Positions 1-63,212 of a stretch of 64,000 bases of DNA are shown here, piece by piece; positions within the stretch are counted from its first letter, which is position 1; every line of letters starts with the position of its first letter. The stretch is from Ochotona curzoniae. Lineage: Eukaryota; Chordata; Mammalia; Lagomorpha; Ochotonidae. Under the pieces are notes generated by a model. The model worked only from the letters and a program-made list of their open reading frames with translations, had not been told where the DNA came from and searched no databases. A program made the translations under genes and the position numbers. The DNA is taken from NCBI RefSeq assembly GCF_017591425.1, contig NW_024465751.1, positions 9,052,001 through 9,116,000 of the forward strand, read 5' to 3'.

Positions 1-51469
<51,469 letters not shown>

Positions 51470-51759
51470 CCCCTTTCTGAAACAGAAGAAGAAAAACAGA
51501 AGATCAAAGCCATAGCAATTTTAAATCTCTCAAATCTGCTAGGAAAAAGAAATCACAGAAACACATTGAGTTTTCCTGGCAGCCAGACAGGTCCTCTCTT
51601 CTCCCCAAGACGGGGGTCAAGAGGCAAGGGTCACAGACTGCTCTACCTTTGCAGAAGCCAGAAGAACTTCTCTGAATAGAATCATGAGGTGCACCTGCAG
51701 TGGCAAGGGGCTGAGATGAAATGTGCCAGGGATGCTAGTATACCAGCTAGTGGTATCTC

Positions 51760-51940
51760 AGCCATGGCAGATACTACACTAGGCACTTAGAAGAGATGAT
51801 AACATTTAATAATCACAGCAACCCTCTCCTGTCCATCTCACAGATAAGAAACCAAGGCCCAGAGAAGCTGGTCACACAGCACTCAAGCATCAGTGGTGTA
51901 CCTGGGACCCAGCCCATGTGATTTCAGAGTGTCTAATCTG
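51760..51940 (-). mobile_element. MIR fragment
   Basis: Reverse MIR core 'acagataagaaaccaaggcccagag' followed by 'ggtcacacagca' and 'cctgggacccagccc'. Confidence 0.68.
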
Positions 51941-52459
51941 AACCTACCCATTCCCTCTGCAGAATGAAGGTCCACACTAGAATCAGGATTTCAGGACACT
52001 TCCAACTCAAGAGACCCTGAGACTTAATGAGGTCACATTTTAGGCACACTTGACACATGTCCCCAAATGCCAACTGCCACCATGACTGCTACTGAATCTC
52101 CTTCTCACCACAGGACAGAACTCTGGTCCACCATCTCCAACAGAAGAGTAGCTTCATCCACATTCTGTCAGTTACTGCAAGGATCCGTATCTGCAGCAAA
52201 AGGACTGGACAGCACAGGACTGTGGATGGAAGGATGTCCAAAGCTCAGAGAATGGCCCTAGCCTCAAGTCAGGCAGGGTGGTGGTGTCAGCCTTGGAAGG
52301 AGGAGGCAGAGGAACAAGGAAGTGCGTGTGTTGAAGGAGAAGAGAGGAGAGCAGCCAAGGCTTTATGGGTGAGCATTCTGTAGTCCTGGAGCACATGTGA
52401 AAATGGGTCTTTCAGTCAGCTCACATATTTTTAACCTACAGAGTGGTATGCCAAAGTGG

Positions 52460-52640
52460 TCACAGTCAAGGACTCCTTGATCAGGCTAATTGGGTTCAAT
52501 CCACCATCTCTGTGGCCTTAAACAGGTCAGTTAACCTCTCTAAACTTTAGGGTGCCTGTGTGTGGATTAAGATGATAAAAGCAAAGAATTTAGCACAGTA
52601 TCCTGAACATACGAGTTGCTCAAACAAACCTTAGTTAATT
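52460..52640 (+). mobile_element. MIR fragment
   Basis: Forward MIR order: 'aattgggttcaatcc', 'aacaggtcagttaacctctctaaac', then 'gaatttagcacagta'. Confidence 0.65.
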
Positions 52641-53239
52641 TTAATTGTTATTCTAAGGGGATAGGACTAGGATCAACAACCAGAAGGTACTAGGTAAGAG
52701 ATGGATGTCCACGCTGTTTATTCATTATTTAATTATGGATCTGTTCTTTGTTCTGTGTACATGCTCAGTTAATCCTGAAATTAACAAGACCTCCACAGCA
52801 GTGCTCCAGGAACCGAGGAAAAAGCTGCTTTGGGAGACAGTTTCTTTTTGTGGAGGTGAGCATCGGAAAGGAACACTGGACCACGTGACCCAGGGGTCCC
52901 TCATAACTCTGAGACACAACAGAGAGGAAAGAATGAGCTCAGCCAAGAATGAGACGCTTAGCTCCTTGGGCAAGCCATGGTGCCTCTCTGATCCCATTTC
53001 CTCAACTCTATAGAACTTCTGTGAAAGAAAAATGGAGTTATAAAATCACCCAGGAGAGTGTCTCATGTACAAAATGCTTGAAATAAACATCATTCTGGAT
53101 GGGAACATTTCTCCCTTAGGATTTGCCAATATCCTCCAATCACATCATCCTCAATCTCCCAGGAATCTCTGGAAACTGACACAGCAGGGGGACTTCCCTG
53201 TTCTGGCATGTGTAAGGGAGGATTTTCCATGATCATTTT

Positions 53240-53523
53240 TAAAACGTCTTTTTAATTACCTATTTTTATTGGAAGATCAGATTTCCAGAGAGAAGAGAGA
53301 CAGAAAGAAAGATCTTTTGTTCACTGGTTCACTCCCCAAATGGCTGCAATGGCTGGAATTGAGCCAATCCAAAGCCAGGAGTCAAGAGCTTCTTCCTGGT
53401 CTCCCACATGGGTGCAGGTTCCTAAGGCTTTGGGCCATCCTGCACTATATTCCTAGGCCAGAAGCATGAAGCTGGATGAACCGGCACCCATATGAGATCC
53501 CAGCACATGCCAGGTGAGGACTT
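53240..53523 (-). mobile_element. C-type SINE, head truncated
   Basis: Tail-side 'tttttaattacctatttttattgg' and the middle are good, including 'ctttgggccatcctgc'. The tRNA-like head is missing or reduced, and an internal stretch near 53465 is deleted. Confidence 0.82.
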
Positions 53524-54349
53524 CAGAGGGAGACGAACATTCTTCAGGGAGCTGACCTCTACACTGTGGCGATCTTATCCAAGTCCTCCCTCTGAGAAGC
53601 CAGGGACTGTGACATCCAAGGACGGCTGAAGATACCATTGTGAGCAGGGGCTGGGAAAGAAATGCCTCCACTCTGAGATGGGCTCCCTTTCCTTCTGACA
53701 ACAAGAGCTCTTGACTCTGTTGCCCACTAGGGTTACCTAAGGAATCTGATGAAAACATCCATGTCTTAAATAGGAATGTCTCAAATTGATTTTAAGCAGA
53801 GTCAGAGTTAAATAGCCCTGATCTAGATGCAGTCCAGGTCCTATACTGAATAAGCCAAAGAGGAATTTCTGGACTGCCAGGAGAATTTACAGCCACCTTG
53901 ACACTCTTGGGTAGGTTGATGCTAATTTCACAAACGCCAGGTTGTTGCCCTGAAACCATGAGTCAGGCATCAAAGGCATGCCCAGCGTGACTCCCAGCAT
54001 GAAAAGGCTTCCTGGCAAAAATTGATTTCTGCTTCATGACCCTGTGACATCCAGTGGTAGGAGGAAGCACAATTCGCAAGCCTAGGATCATCGTCCCGCT
54101 GGCAGACAGGGTGGCACGCAGCCAGTGGTTGGCCTAAGAGCTCAAGGAACCCGTGTGACTCCACTTGTTAGTGCCAGTATCTGAGGGTATGGATTTAACT
54201 CAGATGAAGATGCTTCTTCCCTGGTGACACAAGGACATTCCTTCCACAATTCATGGGGTGATATAAAAATGGGAAACCATGTTCACAAAATACAGAGAAT
54301 ACTACCAATTATTACAATGCTGATGACAAAGATGGATGAGTTTAAAATT

Positions 54350-54480
54350 GCTTAAACTTGTACTGAGCACTCATTACACACCAGGAATATTACTCCATAG
54401 TCATTAACTCCTGGGATCCCTACATCACAAGAAAGCTGCTGGGACTATGCCTTCTCACAATCAAGAGGTGGTCAGGGGTT
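54350..54480 (-). mobile_element. MIR fragment, weak
   Basis: 'ttgtactgagcactcattacacacc' resembles the reverse MIR end; the remainder is diverged. Confidence 0.4.
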
Positions 54481-54964
54481 TCCAGCCAAAACATTGGGAT
54501 TAACTATCTAACTAACAAGACTTACCTGGTAAGTCTCCAGGGGAGCTTTCCTTAAACTTTTTGAGGCTGTTTTGTGATGTGTCTCCTTCCAAGGTCACCC
54601 CAAGGTAAGTCATAAGGCGCTAAATCCCCATACTAACCTGGTCTCCTCGGGGTGAAAGCTACCGTGACTCTGGTATCTGTGTCAAACAATAAGAGCAATA
54701 AACATGGGACGTATTAGATTTTCTGCAGCTGATCTGGTCCAGGGGATATCCTCCTGTGTTGAAGTTCAGAATTTACAATGCCAAGGACACACCCATTCCA
54801 TCACTTCCAAAGATAAGCTGGGGTTCAGAGCACCCTGAAGCCACTGCTCTCCACCTCCCTGGGGCTGGTTGTTAGGGTTCTCTGACTTCCAGCCCCTTCT
54901 TTAGCCCCCCTTTAGGGGTGGCCATTAGGTTAACTCTGCTCCTTTTTTGGGGGGAGGAGGGGTG

Positions 54965-55150
54965 TTTTCTTTTTTTTTTATTAATTACATTGCATTATGT
55001 GACACAGTTTTATAGGCACTGAGATTCTCCCCACCCCTCTCCAAACCCTCCCCCCATGGTGGATTCCTCCAACTTGTTGCATTACCACAGTTCAATTTTT
55101 ATATCTATTAAAAGTTTTCACATAATAATCACTTTCCATGAACTCTTTAA
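54965..55150 (-). mobile_element. L1 3'-end fragment
   Basis: On the minus strand it ends CCTATAAAACTGTGTCACAT, then AATGCAATGTAATTAATAAA and an A-run. This nearly repeats the terminus of the element at 6502-6617. The left end as read on the minus strand is not defined. Confidence 0.6.
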
Positions 55151-55522
55151 AGATTCCTTCTATGTATAGATCTCAAGAATTTTGGCATTGCTCTCTCTCT
55201 TTGTGTTTCTGTCTTCATACATGCACACACACACAGCAAACCACAACATAGAGAAGCAGCTGCAATGTGGGTTTTTGATGGAAGAATGTTAAAATGGAAA
55301 TCTAGGGGGCATGCTGCCTTGTCAGGGCTCTGGAACTTTCCTCTCTCCTTGCTTTTCCTACTATAGCTTACTTAGTCAACATATTATTTCTTTACAGGAA
55401 TGATGCTCAACTTTGATTATGTAGCTAATCAAATATGCAGGAACTTTATGAAACTGCTCTGTCTCTAGCCAGATCCCATCTCAGGAGGGATGTCATACAC
55501 TAATAATGGGACCAAGATTCTG

Positions 55523-55541
55523 AGTGTGTGTGTGTGTGTGT
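55523..55541. repeat. (GT)n microsatellite
   Basis: Nine or so GT units directly next to a SINE tail. Confidence 0.85.
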
Positions 55542-55757
55542 TTAAGATTTATTTACTTTTATTTGGAAAGCAGAGTTGTACAGAGAGAAGAGACAGAGAG
55601 TAAAAGTGAGAGTGAGCGAGCGAGAGAGAGAGAGAGATCTTTAAACTGCTGGTTCACTACTCAAATAGTCACTGGATCAAAAGTGGAGTAGCCAAGACTC
55701 AAGCCAGTGCCCATTGCTGGTACCACAGGCATAGAGTACTATGCCACAGCATCTAGT
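55541..55757 (-). mobile_element. C-type SINE with internal deletion
   Basis: Tail-side 'tttaagatttatttacttttattt' and 'ctgctggttcactac' are present, then the sequence jumps to the head-side 'aagtggagtagccaagactcaagcc'. About 100 bases of the middle are absent. Confidence 0.75.
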
Positions 55758-57159
55758 AAATAGAATTTACTAATAAATAGGATTTATTGGTGAATCCATT
55801 TGAGAAGGTTGGATTTTATAGCCCAATGTAAAGTCTTCTCCCACTCAGCCTCTCCAATCCCTTCTAATGAGTCCTGGGACTCGCTTCTCTCTGCTATGTA
55901 CAGGATCAATCCAGCCTCAGGAAAACAGAATCCTCAAGTTCCAGAGAGAAAAATCAGGCCTCTACTAAATCACAAAAGTCCCATGCAGAGCTGGTGGCCA
56001 GAGCAGCCGGGTGCCAACACCCAGTCCAATAGGAGCCAATCCATTGTTACCAATTATGATTTAGAATCTCCCAGTTCATTGCTCTGGCAAATGGATGTTT
56101 CTCTGTTAGGTCCTTATTTTGTACATTCTAGCCCCATCATCCATCATAATGAGATTCAAGTGCTACAACTTGACTGTCAATACAAACTTGACATTTCACC
56201 TTCAAGGGTCAGCTGAATCTAGCAAACGCACCTCCAAGGATGCTAATTAATTCCTCCTCCTATGATTTCTCTGGACCAGGGATGACTCAGGAATAATTTG
56301 GAGCTACACAGTGTAAAGACAAACTAGGTTAATCTAGCCTCTCGAAGCTCTTTAGAATTACTTGCCAAACTTTCAAGGGCAAGATGATAGGAGGAGGTTG
56401 TTGTGGAATTGCCTCAGGAAACTGGAGGTTTTCTGCTTGAATTCTTCGCACCCAGCCTGTGGCACAACAGTGACCATACTGATGCCGTCTCCCAAGGGCT
56501 GGAAGACTGCTTTTCACCCTGGGGCCACTTTCTTCCGTCCTCCATGGCTGCTCCTCCTCTCTGCTAAATATCAGAACATATGACAAGGCTGGGCTGGTTA
56601 GAGTACAAGAAAAGTAGAGAAACATATTGGTAGGTTGGTTTCAATAATGCAGCACAGTCAGGATTCCAGATCCTCCCAATGCAAACCTTTATCTTAGCTG
56701 AGCCCCTGAGAAAATGGTCCCACTTTCCTATCATACCCATTTTATAACCTGGCAAATCAGAGCCTCATTCTCTGATCTCCTAAACACCAAGGAATCAACA
56801 TTGAATTCAACCTTAGACAACCACCAGCTTCCTACCTCTTAGCACAAGCATCTCTTTCTTCCTTCCCTTCGTCCCAGCATAAATGTCTTCAAACTCCCAC
56901 CTCACCTTCGCATTTGGATTTCCCTCACTCCCTAAACCACCACTTTCCTTTATTTTCCTGTTTATCTTTTGACGGAATGTACAGCATCCACTGGTTCTGA
57001 TCATCTCCTTGTTGGGTCTACCTTCCCACATCACATCTGCATCCTCCTTTCTGCTCCAACTGCCAGGAAAAAGGAAGCCATTGAGGTAGGCCTCCCTTTC
57101 CCTGCAGCAAAATTGGGCATCCACCTGAAGCAAGTGGGATTGAAAACCGATCTGAGGGC

Positions 57160-57428
57160 CCTGCGCAACAGCCTAGTGGGCACTGATTCATGTCCCAGCT
57201 GCTCCACTTCCCATCCAGCTCCCTGCTTCTGGCCTGGGAAAGCAGTTGAGAATAACCCAAAGCCTTTAGACTCTGCATCTATATGGGAAACCAGGAAGAA
57301 GCTTTTGGCTCCTGACTTCAGATCAGCTCAATTTTGACCATAGCAGCCACTGGGGGAGTGAACCAGAAGATGGAAGCTCTTTCTCTGCATTTCTGCCTTT
57401 CCAATAAGAATAAATAAAGTTTTTTTAA
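57160..57428 (+). mobile_element. C-type SINE, plus orientation
   Basis: Carries 'cccatccagctccctgcttctggcc' and 'ctggcctgggaaagcagttg', and ends with A-rich 'aataaataaagttttttt'. Confidence 0.82.
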
Positions 57429-57727
57429 AAAGGGGGGGGAAAAGCAATCTGGACTCTAATGCAAACAGCTTCGACCAATCTAGCTTTCCCAGCAGTGGTA
57501 GTGATAGGCTGATTTCAATCTGTTTTGAACATTTGGACAGAAGGTATGTTTATAACCTCAGAAATAGCAATATCTGACTTAGAACAAATTTAGTTACAAG
57601 CGAGAATCATTGAACTTTACAATGGGTGAAGAGAGACTTATGGGGTTCCTTCTGAATCTTACTTCTGATGTTGCAGATACTGAAGACAAGACAACAGGTA
57701 CTATGTCAAATTGAATTAAATAATTAC

Positions 57728-58056
57728 ATGGCCAGTACTGTGGCATAACAGGTTAGGCTGTCCCATTTCTGAATACCAGTTTGAGTCACAACTGTTCTGC
57801 TTCTGATTCAGTTCCTTGCTAATGCACCTGCGAAGGCAGTAGAGTGTGAGCCCACTGCTTGGGCCACCCACATGAGACACGAGACACCAGGATGGAGCTC
57901 CTGATTCCGGCCTTTGGCCTGATCCATGCTCAGCCACTGAAGCCATTGAAGAGTCAGCAGACGGAAGATTCTCTCTCTCTCCTCTCTCTGTCTTTTTCTT
58001 ACTTTCTGTGTGTATGTGTCCCTGTCATTCTTCCATTCAAATAAATAAATCTTTAA
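57728..58056 (+). mobile_element. C-type SINE, plus orientation
   Basis: Starts 'tggccagtactgtggcataac', keeps an altered B box ('agtttgagtcac'), and ends in CT-rich sequence plus AAATAAATAAATC. Confidence 0.82.
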
Positions 58057-58599
58057 GGAAATATTGACCTCTGCTGCAGGATTCTCAGATCCTGTAATAC
58101 GTATCACAAGTCTCCAAGAGGGTGATGCGGTACCAAAACTTTTCCAAACATAGTTGGGCACATTTTTATAGTGAAATGTCTATTAGTGTCTTCAAGAGCA
58201 CTATTGACACATCCAGAGAAGAAATGGGCAAATTCTGGCATCACTCTCCTTCCAAAACTTCCATGAGATGAGCAGTGACCAAGGACAACTCAACCAGGAC
58301 AACCATTCTCTGTGTCACCTGGCTGTCACCTTGGTTCAAGACTTTTTTTCTCCCATTCTCTCTCCTGCATTCTACTCGTTCTGCACTCAGGCTTGGAAAA
58401 TAAAAAGAGCAGAAAGTTTTCTTAATCTAATAAAGACATATACAAACCCTAGTGTTAATATTCTGTCAATAGTGTACAAAAGTCTTCCCTGAGACTTAAA
58501 AAAAAAGTGAGAAAAAGATATTTGCTACCATCCCTTATATTCAACCCTGCATGGGAGGTCCTCTTTACTTCAATAAAGGTTGATTCGTGAAATTATAAA

Positions 58600-58850
58600 G
58601 TGAATTCAGTAGGGGAAAATCAGAAACAAGATCAATATATACTACAGATTTTTATCTTTTGATAAAAGAGCATAAAAAATTTTAAAATCTAGGGATAAAT
58701 ACAAAAAAGTGAAAAAAATCACCACTCTATAAATTACAAAATGCAGTAAGTGGAAGGATGTTCCATGTTCATGGATTTTCTTAAACAATATTGGAAAACT
58801 GTAAACTCCAAAACTTGATTTGGTAAATATTCTTTACAATATGCACTTTG
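58600..58850 (+). mobile_element. Old L1 coding-region fragment
   Basis: The stretch 'ggaaggatgttccatgttcatggattttct' resembles L1 ORF2. It contains stops and has no open frame. Confidence 0.5.
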
Positions 58851-58959
58851 TAACTATTGTCAAGTCTTACACTGAATATTTTGTGTTTTGTTCTATGTAT
58901 CTATCATGCTTATCATGCTGCTACAGAAAGTTCAGTTTTTAAAAATCATAGGTTTTAGG

Positions 58960-59150
58960 ATCAAAAGCCCTAGTTTTGGGGATCAGTTCAGCCACCTGCT
59001 AAAATATGTAGCCTTGGGCAATGTTCTCCGCTGGCCTGCATCTGTAAAGTGGGTGATGTGTTATGCCGTCTCACAGGGCTATTGTGAAGATCAAATAGAG
59101 TAACAAATGCAGTGTGCTACTTGTAAACACTGAAGTACTATATCCCTTAC
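58960..59150 (+). mobile_element. MIR fragment
   Basis: Forward MIR order: 'cagccacctgctaaaat', 'ccttgggcaatgttct', 'cctgcatctgtaaagtggg' and 'agggctattgtgaagatcaaa'. Confidence 0.72.
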
Positions 59151-59284
59151 ATGTTAACTATTCTGTAGAAAAGAACAAATGTTCTATCATTGCCCCTTAG
59201 TGCTCTGCACCATATAACCTTGGCCCATCAAGATATAGCACTTGACCCCTAAGCTTAGTATGCCAGCATGATAAACAGTCTCTC

Positions 59285-59645
59285 TGAACCCATCACACTC
59301 TCTTGCCTACTAATTTGTTTCATTCCGGGCCTTCCATCAAAGGTAACTTTTCCTACTGCTGCTTGTCAACAACTAAATCTTTCTTCTAGGCCCAAATCAA
59401 CTTGATGCAGCATCCTCTCTGGTTTTGCAAGGAGGTCAGGTCGTGCATTTCTCTGGAATCCAATGGCACTTTGTTCTTCCCTGCATTGTAGCATTTATCA
59501 CATGGATCATAACAGTTGACTTGAAAGGACAAAAACGCCCTTCATCAGATGCCAAACTTTGCAGGTCAGGAACCATGACTGTTTTATGAGCATGCCCCCT
59601 GTATTTGGCATAATTCCTGCTTCATGGCAGAGCTCCATGAATGTC
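59285..59645 (+). mobile_element. L2 element 3' region
   Basis: Carries 'cctactgctgcttgtcaac', 'gcatttatcacatggat' and 'gaaccatgactgttttatgagc', which follow the L2 order. It is old and diverged. Confidence 0.5.
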
Positions 59646-59883
59646 AAATTATGAATAGGTAGATGGGAAGATGGAGCTAGAAAACTCCACAGAAATTTAT
59701 TGAAAGTTTTTGGCCTATTTTAAAATATATAAAACAGACAGATTTAAAGTTATTCCAACACTGAAAGAACAGGAGAAAAGAATTGTCTGAAATGTCAGAT
59801 GCTGAGCCTTGCCCTGCCACTTACCTTGGAGCTGGGGGCAGAGAGGAATTATCCACTCTGAGGCCTGGCAAACCACTTGTACT

Positions 59884-60890
59884 TTTTTATTTTTATTTTT
59901 TTTATTAATTATTTTTATTTCTTAATGGACCCCTCCCTTGCCAAATCTCACACACATTGGTGGGTCCATGGGCCAGCTCTACTTAGTCTACCTCCTGTCC
60001 TAGCAGGAATAGTGGCCTTTCCTGATTGACATTAATCCATTCTGCTTTTTCCTGTTGGGTGCTATAGCCGAGCCAAATCTGGCCAACAGCTAGACACAGC
60101 TCCCATATGGCTCAGCAGGGGCAGACTCCTAGTCCAGCCCGTCCTACACCTACCCTGGTTTCCATGAGCACCGGTGAGTGCTGGAGTTTGGCCCAGTCTG
60201 GTGTACCCCAGACCCAGTCCACACTTGTGCTGAGGGATACTGCAGCCATGTCCAGACCAGACAGCAGCCCCTACCTAGCTCAGCATGACCTATTCTCCAA
60301 TCCAGTTTTTGCACTTGCCATTGAGCTAATGCTTGCTTGGCCCTGTCCTGTCTGCCCTCTTCCAAAACCAACCCACATGTTAGCCATCAGTTGGAGCTAC
60401 CTTGCTCAGCTTACCTGACTGACCCCTAGGTCTGGACCATGTGCTTACCAGTGGGAGCTATGACCCTATAGGAGAATTTCCCGTGTTCCTCCACTCTGCA
60501 CTCCCAGACCCAGATCGGGCGGCCTTATGTGAACTGGTGAATATTGTGGGCCAGCCTACTCCGCATCCTATTTTAGGATACACATGTGGGTGCTGCAACC
60601 AGGACCTGCCCAGACTACTCTTGGTCCCTGTACCCGTGAGTGTCAGTGGGATCCATGGTCACTCCTAGCTCAGCCCATTATCACCCCAACTCTTGAACTA
60701 ACTGGTGGGCCTGTATTTCCACAGGGTTTGGCCCACATATCCCCCACAGAGTCTACCCCCGGACCTGATTCTCTTGTGTGCTGGTTAGTGACATGACCCT
60801 GCCTGTTGTGACCCACTCCTTGTTCTGACATTCAGTCTGGTACTGGGATCTAGCCCTGCTAGACAGGTCCCCAAGCCCTAGCTTTCACAC
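59884..60890 (-). mobile_element. Unidentified block of about 1 kb with an A-rich tail on the minus strand
   Basis: A T/A-rich run at 59884-59930 (A-rich on the minus strand) adjoins about 950 bases rich in C on the plus strand. The words GCTCAGC and CAGTCTGGT recur at irregular intervals. No protein family is recognisable and the right border is uncertain. It may be a lineage-specific L1 or another retroelement, but I cannot name it. Confidence 0.5.
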
Positions 60891-60929
60891 AGACTGGGAT
60901 GTGGTGGTTAACAATATTCTCCCAGGGTA

Positions 60930-61243
60930 GACATTTAACACAGTGCTTAAGATACCAATTGAGATACCATATCCTATGCCAGAGTGTGTAGGTTTGAGTC
61001 CAGGCTGTGCTTCCAATTCCAGCTTCCTGATAATGTGTACTCCAAGAAGCAATGGTGATGGTTTAAGTAGTTGGGTTTTTGTCATTCCTGTGGGAGATCT
61101 GGCTTGAGTTCTAGGCTCAGGAATTTGGCCTGGCCCAATCCAGGCTGTTGCAAGCATTTGGGAAATGACCCAGTGGAATGAAAATTCTTCTCCCTCTTCC
61201 TCTCCCTTTTCCTCTCCCTCTGTTTCAAAGAAAAATAGATAAT
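60930..61243 (+). mobile_element. C-type SINE, plus orientation, old
   Basis: Contains 'gtaggtttgagtccaggc' (altered B box), 'agcttcctgataatgtg' and a tail rich in CTTC and CT. No clear duplication was seen. Confidence 0.72.
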
Positions 61244-62198
61244 ACCCCCTTTTTGTCTTGAGTAAGGAGTAGGAGGAAAGACAGGAGAAAATTAGTTCTG
61301 AGAGGTTGAACAAGGAACAGAGGACACAAAAACCAGCAAAAAAAGAAAGGACTTAAATATTAATGCAAGGCCAACAAGGAACCATTGTGAAGCTTTAACA
61401 GGGATACTTCCTTCTCTGTGAAAGCCGTCTAATCTTACCTTCCCACTCAACAGTCACATCTTTGACCACTTCCATGTATTTGTGGCTCAGAACACGAATA
61501 AGGCAAATGTTGCAAAGTTTCCAGTTGCTTTTCTAACTAGTTGGGCTTAGTCAGGCCAGCTATAGCAGATCCTCTGCAAGATGCATGGCTTAACAAGGAG
61601 CTCTGCCTCTGTAGCTATGGGTAGATGGGCTCTTTTTGGTGTCTTGACCAATATTCTGCTCTCATTGTCCTTGGGCATATAAAGTTTCAAAGGATAAATG
61701 AGAAGCAGGGGGACAAACTTGCCCAATGACCTAGAAGTCCCCTGGAGAAACAGAACAGGGCACTTTAAAGTTTTAAAACAGGGCACAATGTTTTAAAACA
61801 TGATCTAGAGATAATCTTTGTCCCTGATTGAGGTTCACTGGCAGCAAAGAAAGTAAAAGCCGCCAGAGGGATGGCAGGTGGAAAGGAGAATTCACTACAT
61901 GAATAAGTGACTCTGGGTTGGTGACAAACACCCACTACCAAGACTACAGGGTCATGGGGAAGGCCAGGTGAGGCCATGGTGTGTTGTCACAGAAATCCAA
62001 CTATAAACCAGGGCATGATGGGTAAAAAGTCTCAAATTATTCTTTATTTAGGATGAACCCTGTCCATAAGGATGTAATTTGGAGTGACAGGAACAAAATT
62101 TATGAACTAATGAGCTGAACTTGTTCTAGCTGTGGAATTCAAAACCCAAACTTCTCATTGCCCTTCAGATAAATTTAAGAGTAGGAAGGCATGCCTTT

Positions 62199-62230
62199 GT
62201 AAAAAAAAAAAAAAAAGAAGAAGAAGAAGC
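62199..62230. repeat. A-run followed by (GAA)n
   Basis: About 16 A then four to five GAA units. Confidence 0.9.
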
Positions 62231-62394
62231 TTAGCATTGCTCTAACTTGCTGTAGCCATGACTTTGAAGAGTAAAAGTGCCAGTCATTTGTACCATCAGC
62301 TAGTGAAGCAGGTTGTCCCCTAGTAGACTGCTGATCCCCTCACTAGCTAGTCCTCATTAGCAAGGTGCTAGAGGTAACTTCAGTGTTCTGTGCA

Positions 62395-62750
62395 TAGTAG
62401 ATATTTGCTGTTATGAATGCCTCCCCTAAGAATTCATGGATGGAAAATTAAGATTCATAGGTCTAATGTATGTGGAGGTGGATCCCTTGGAGGTAATTGG
62501 AACTAGATGAGGACCTGAAGGCACAGTTTCCAGGACACCATGGGTGGCTAACCCAGTCATTTTGTCTCACCATGTAATGCCCTCTACCATGTCACAAGGT
62601 AGCAAGAAGCCCTCAGCAGGTGCTGATTAAACTCTGGCACTGGGCTTGTGGTCCTCCCAACCTGTAAAGCTATAAGTTAGCTAAACAAAACTCTCTTCTT
62701 TAAAAGTTGCCCAGCCTTGGGCATTTTATATAGCAAAGTCATTATCCTAA
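62395..62750 (+). mobile_element. MaLR-type solo LTR
   Basis: Landmarks in order are 'aggtggatcccttggaggtaattgg', 'aagccctcagcaggtgctga', 'ctggcactgggcttgtg' and 'aactctcttctttaaaagttgcccag'. This matches an MST/MLT1-type LTR without internal sequence. It is old and broken. Confidence 0.7.
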
Positions 62751-62934
62751 AGACATTCATTTAATCATATAGAAAATCTACCCACTGAGAGTCTCCATTT
62801 TCAGTTTGGCCTCCAGCAATAAAGAGCTCAGCTCCTCACAGCATGATGAGCTGATGACCACAAATACCAACACACACAACAAAGAAGGAAAAAGTCTTGT
62901 TTTTACAAGATAGTTCAGGGTGTGGGTCAGTGTT

Positions 62935-63212
62935 GAGGGTTTGGCATTGTGGGACAGCAAGATAAGTCACTGCTTATGACACTCAGATACCCTGCTTCTG
63001 ATCCAGCTCCCTAATAATGTGCCTGAAAAGGCAATAAAAGGTGGCCCATGTACTTGTGTCTCTGTCACCCATGTTGGAGACCTATTTGGGAGTTCCTGGT
63101 TCCTGGTTTCAGCTTAGCTCATCCTCGACTGTTGTGACTATCTGAGCAATGAGCCAGCAAACAAAAGATTCTCTCTCTCTCTTTCTCTCTGCCTTTTAAA
63201 ATGTGTTATTGA
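62935..63212 (+). mobile_element. C-type SINE, plus orientation
   Basis: Starts 'tttggcattgtgggacagc', contains 'tgatccagctccctaataatg', and ends in CT-rich sequence with 'tgccttttaaaatg'. Confidence 0.78.

Noticed and set aside
60107..60796. Plus-strand open frames of 70-103 residues
   Set aside because: They fall inside the unidentified repeat-like block and have low-complexity Pro/Ser/Leu content without any domain.
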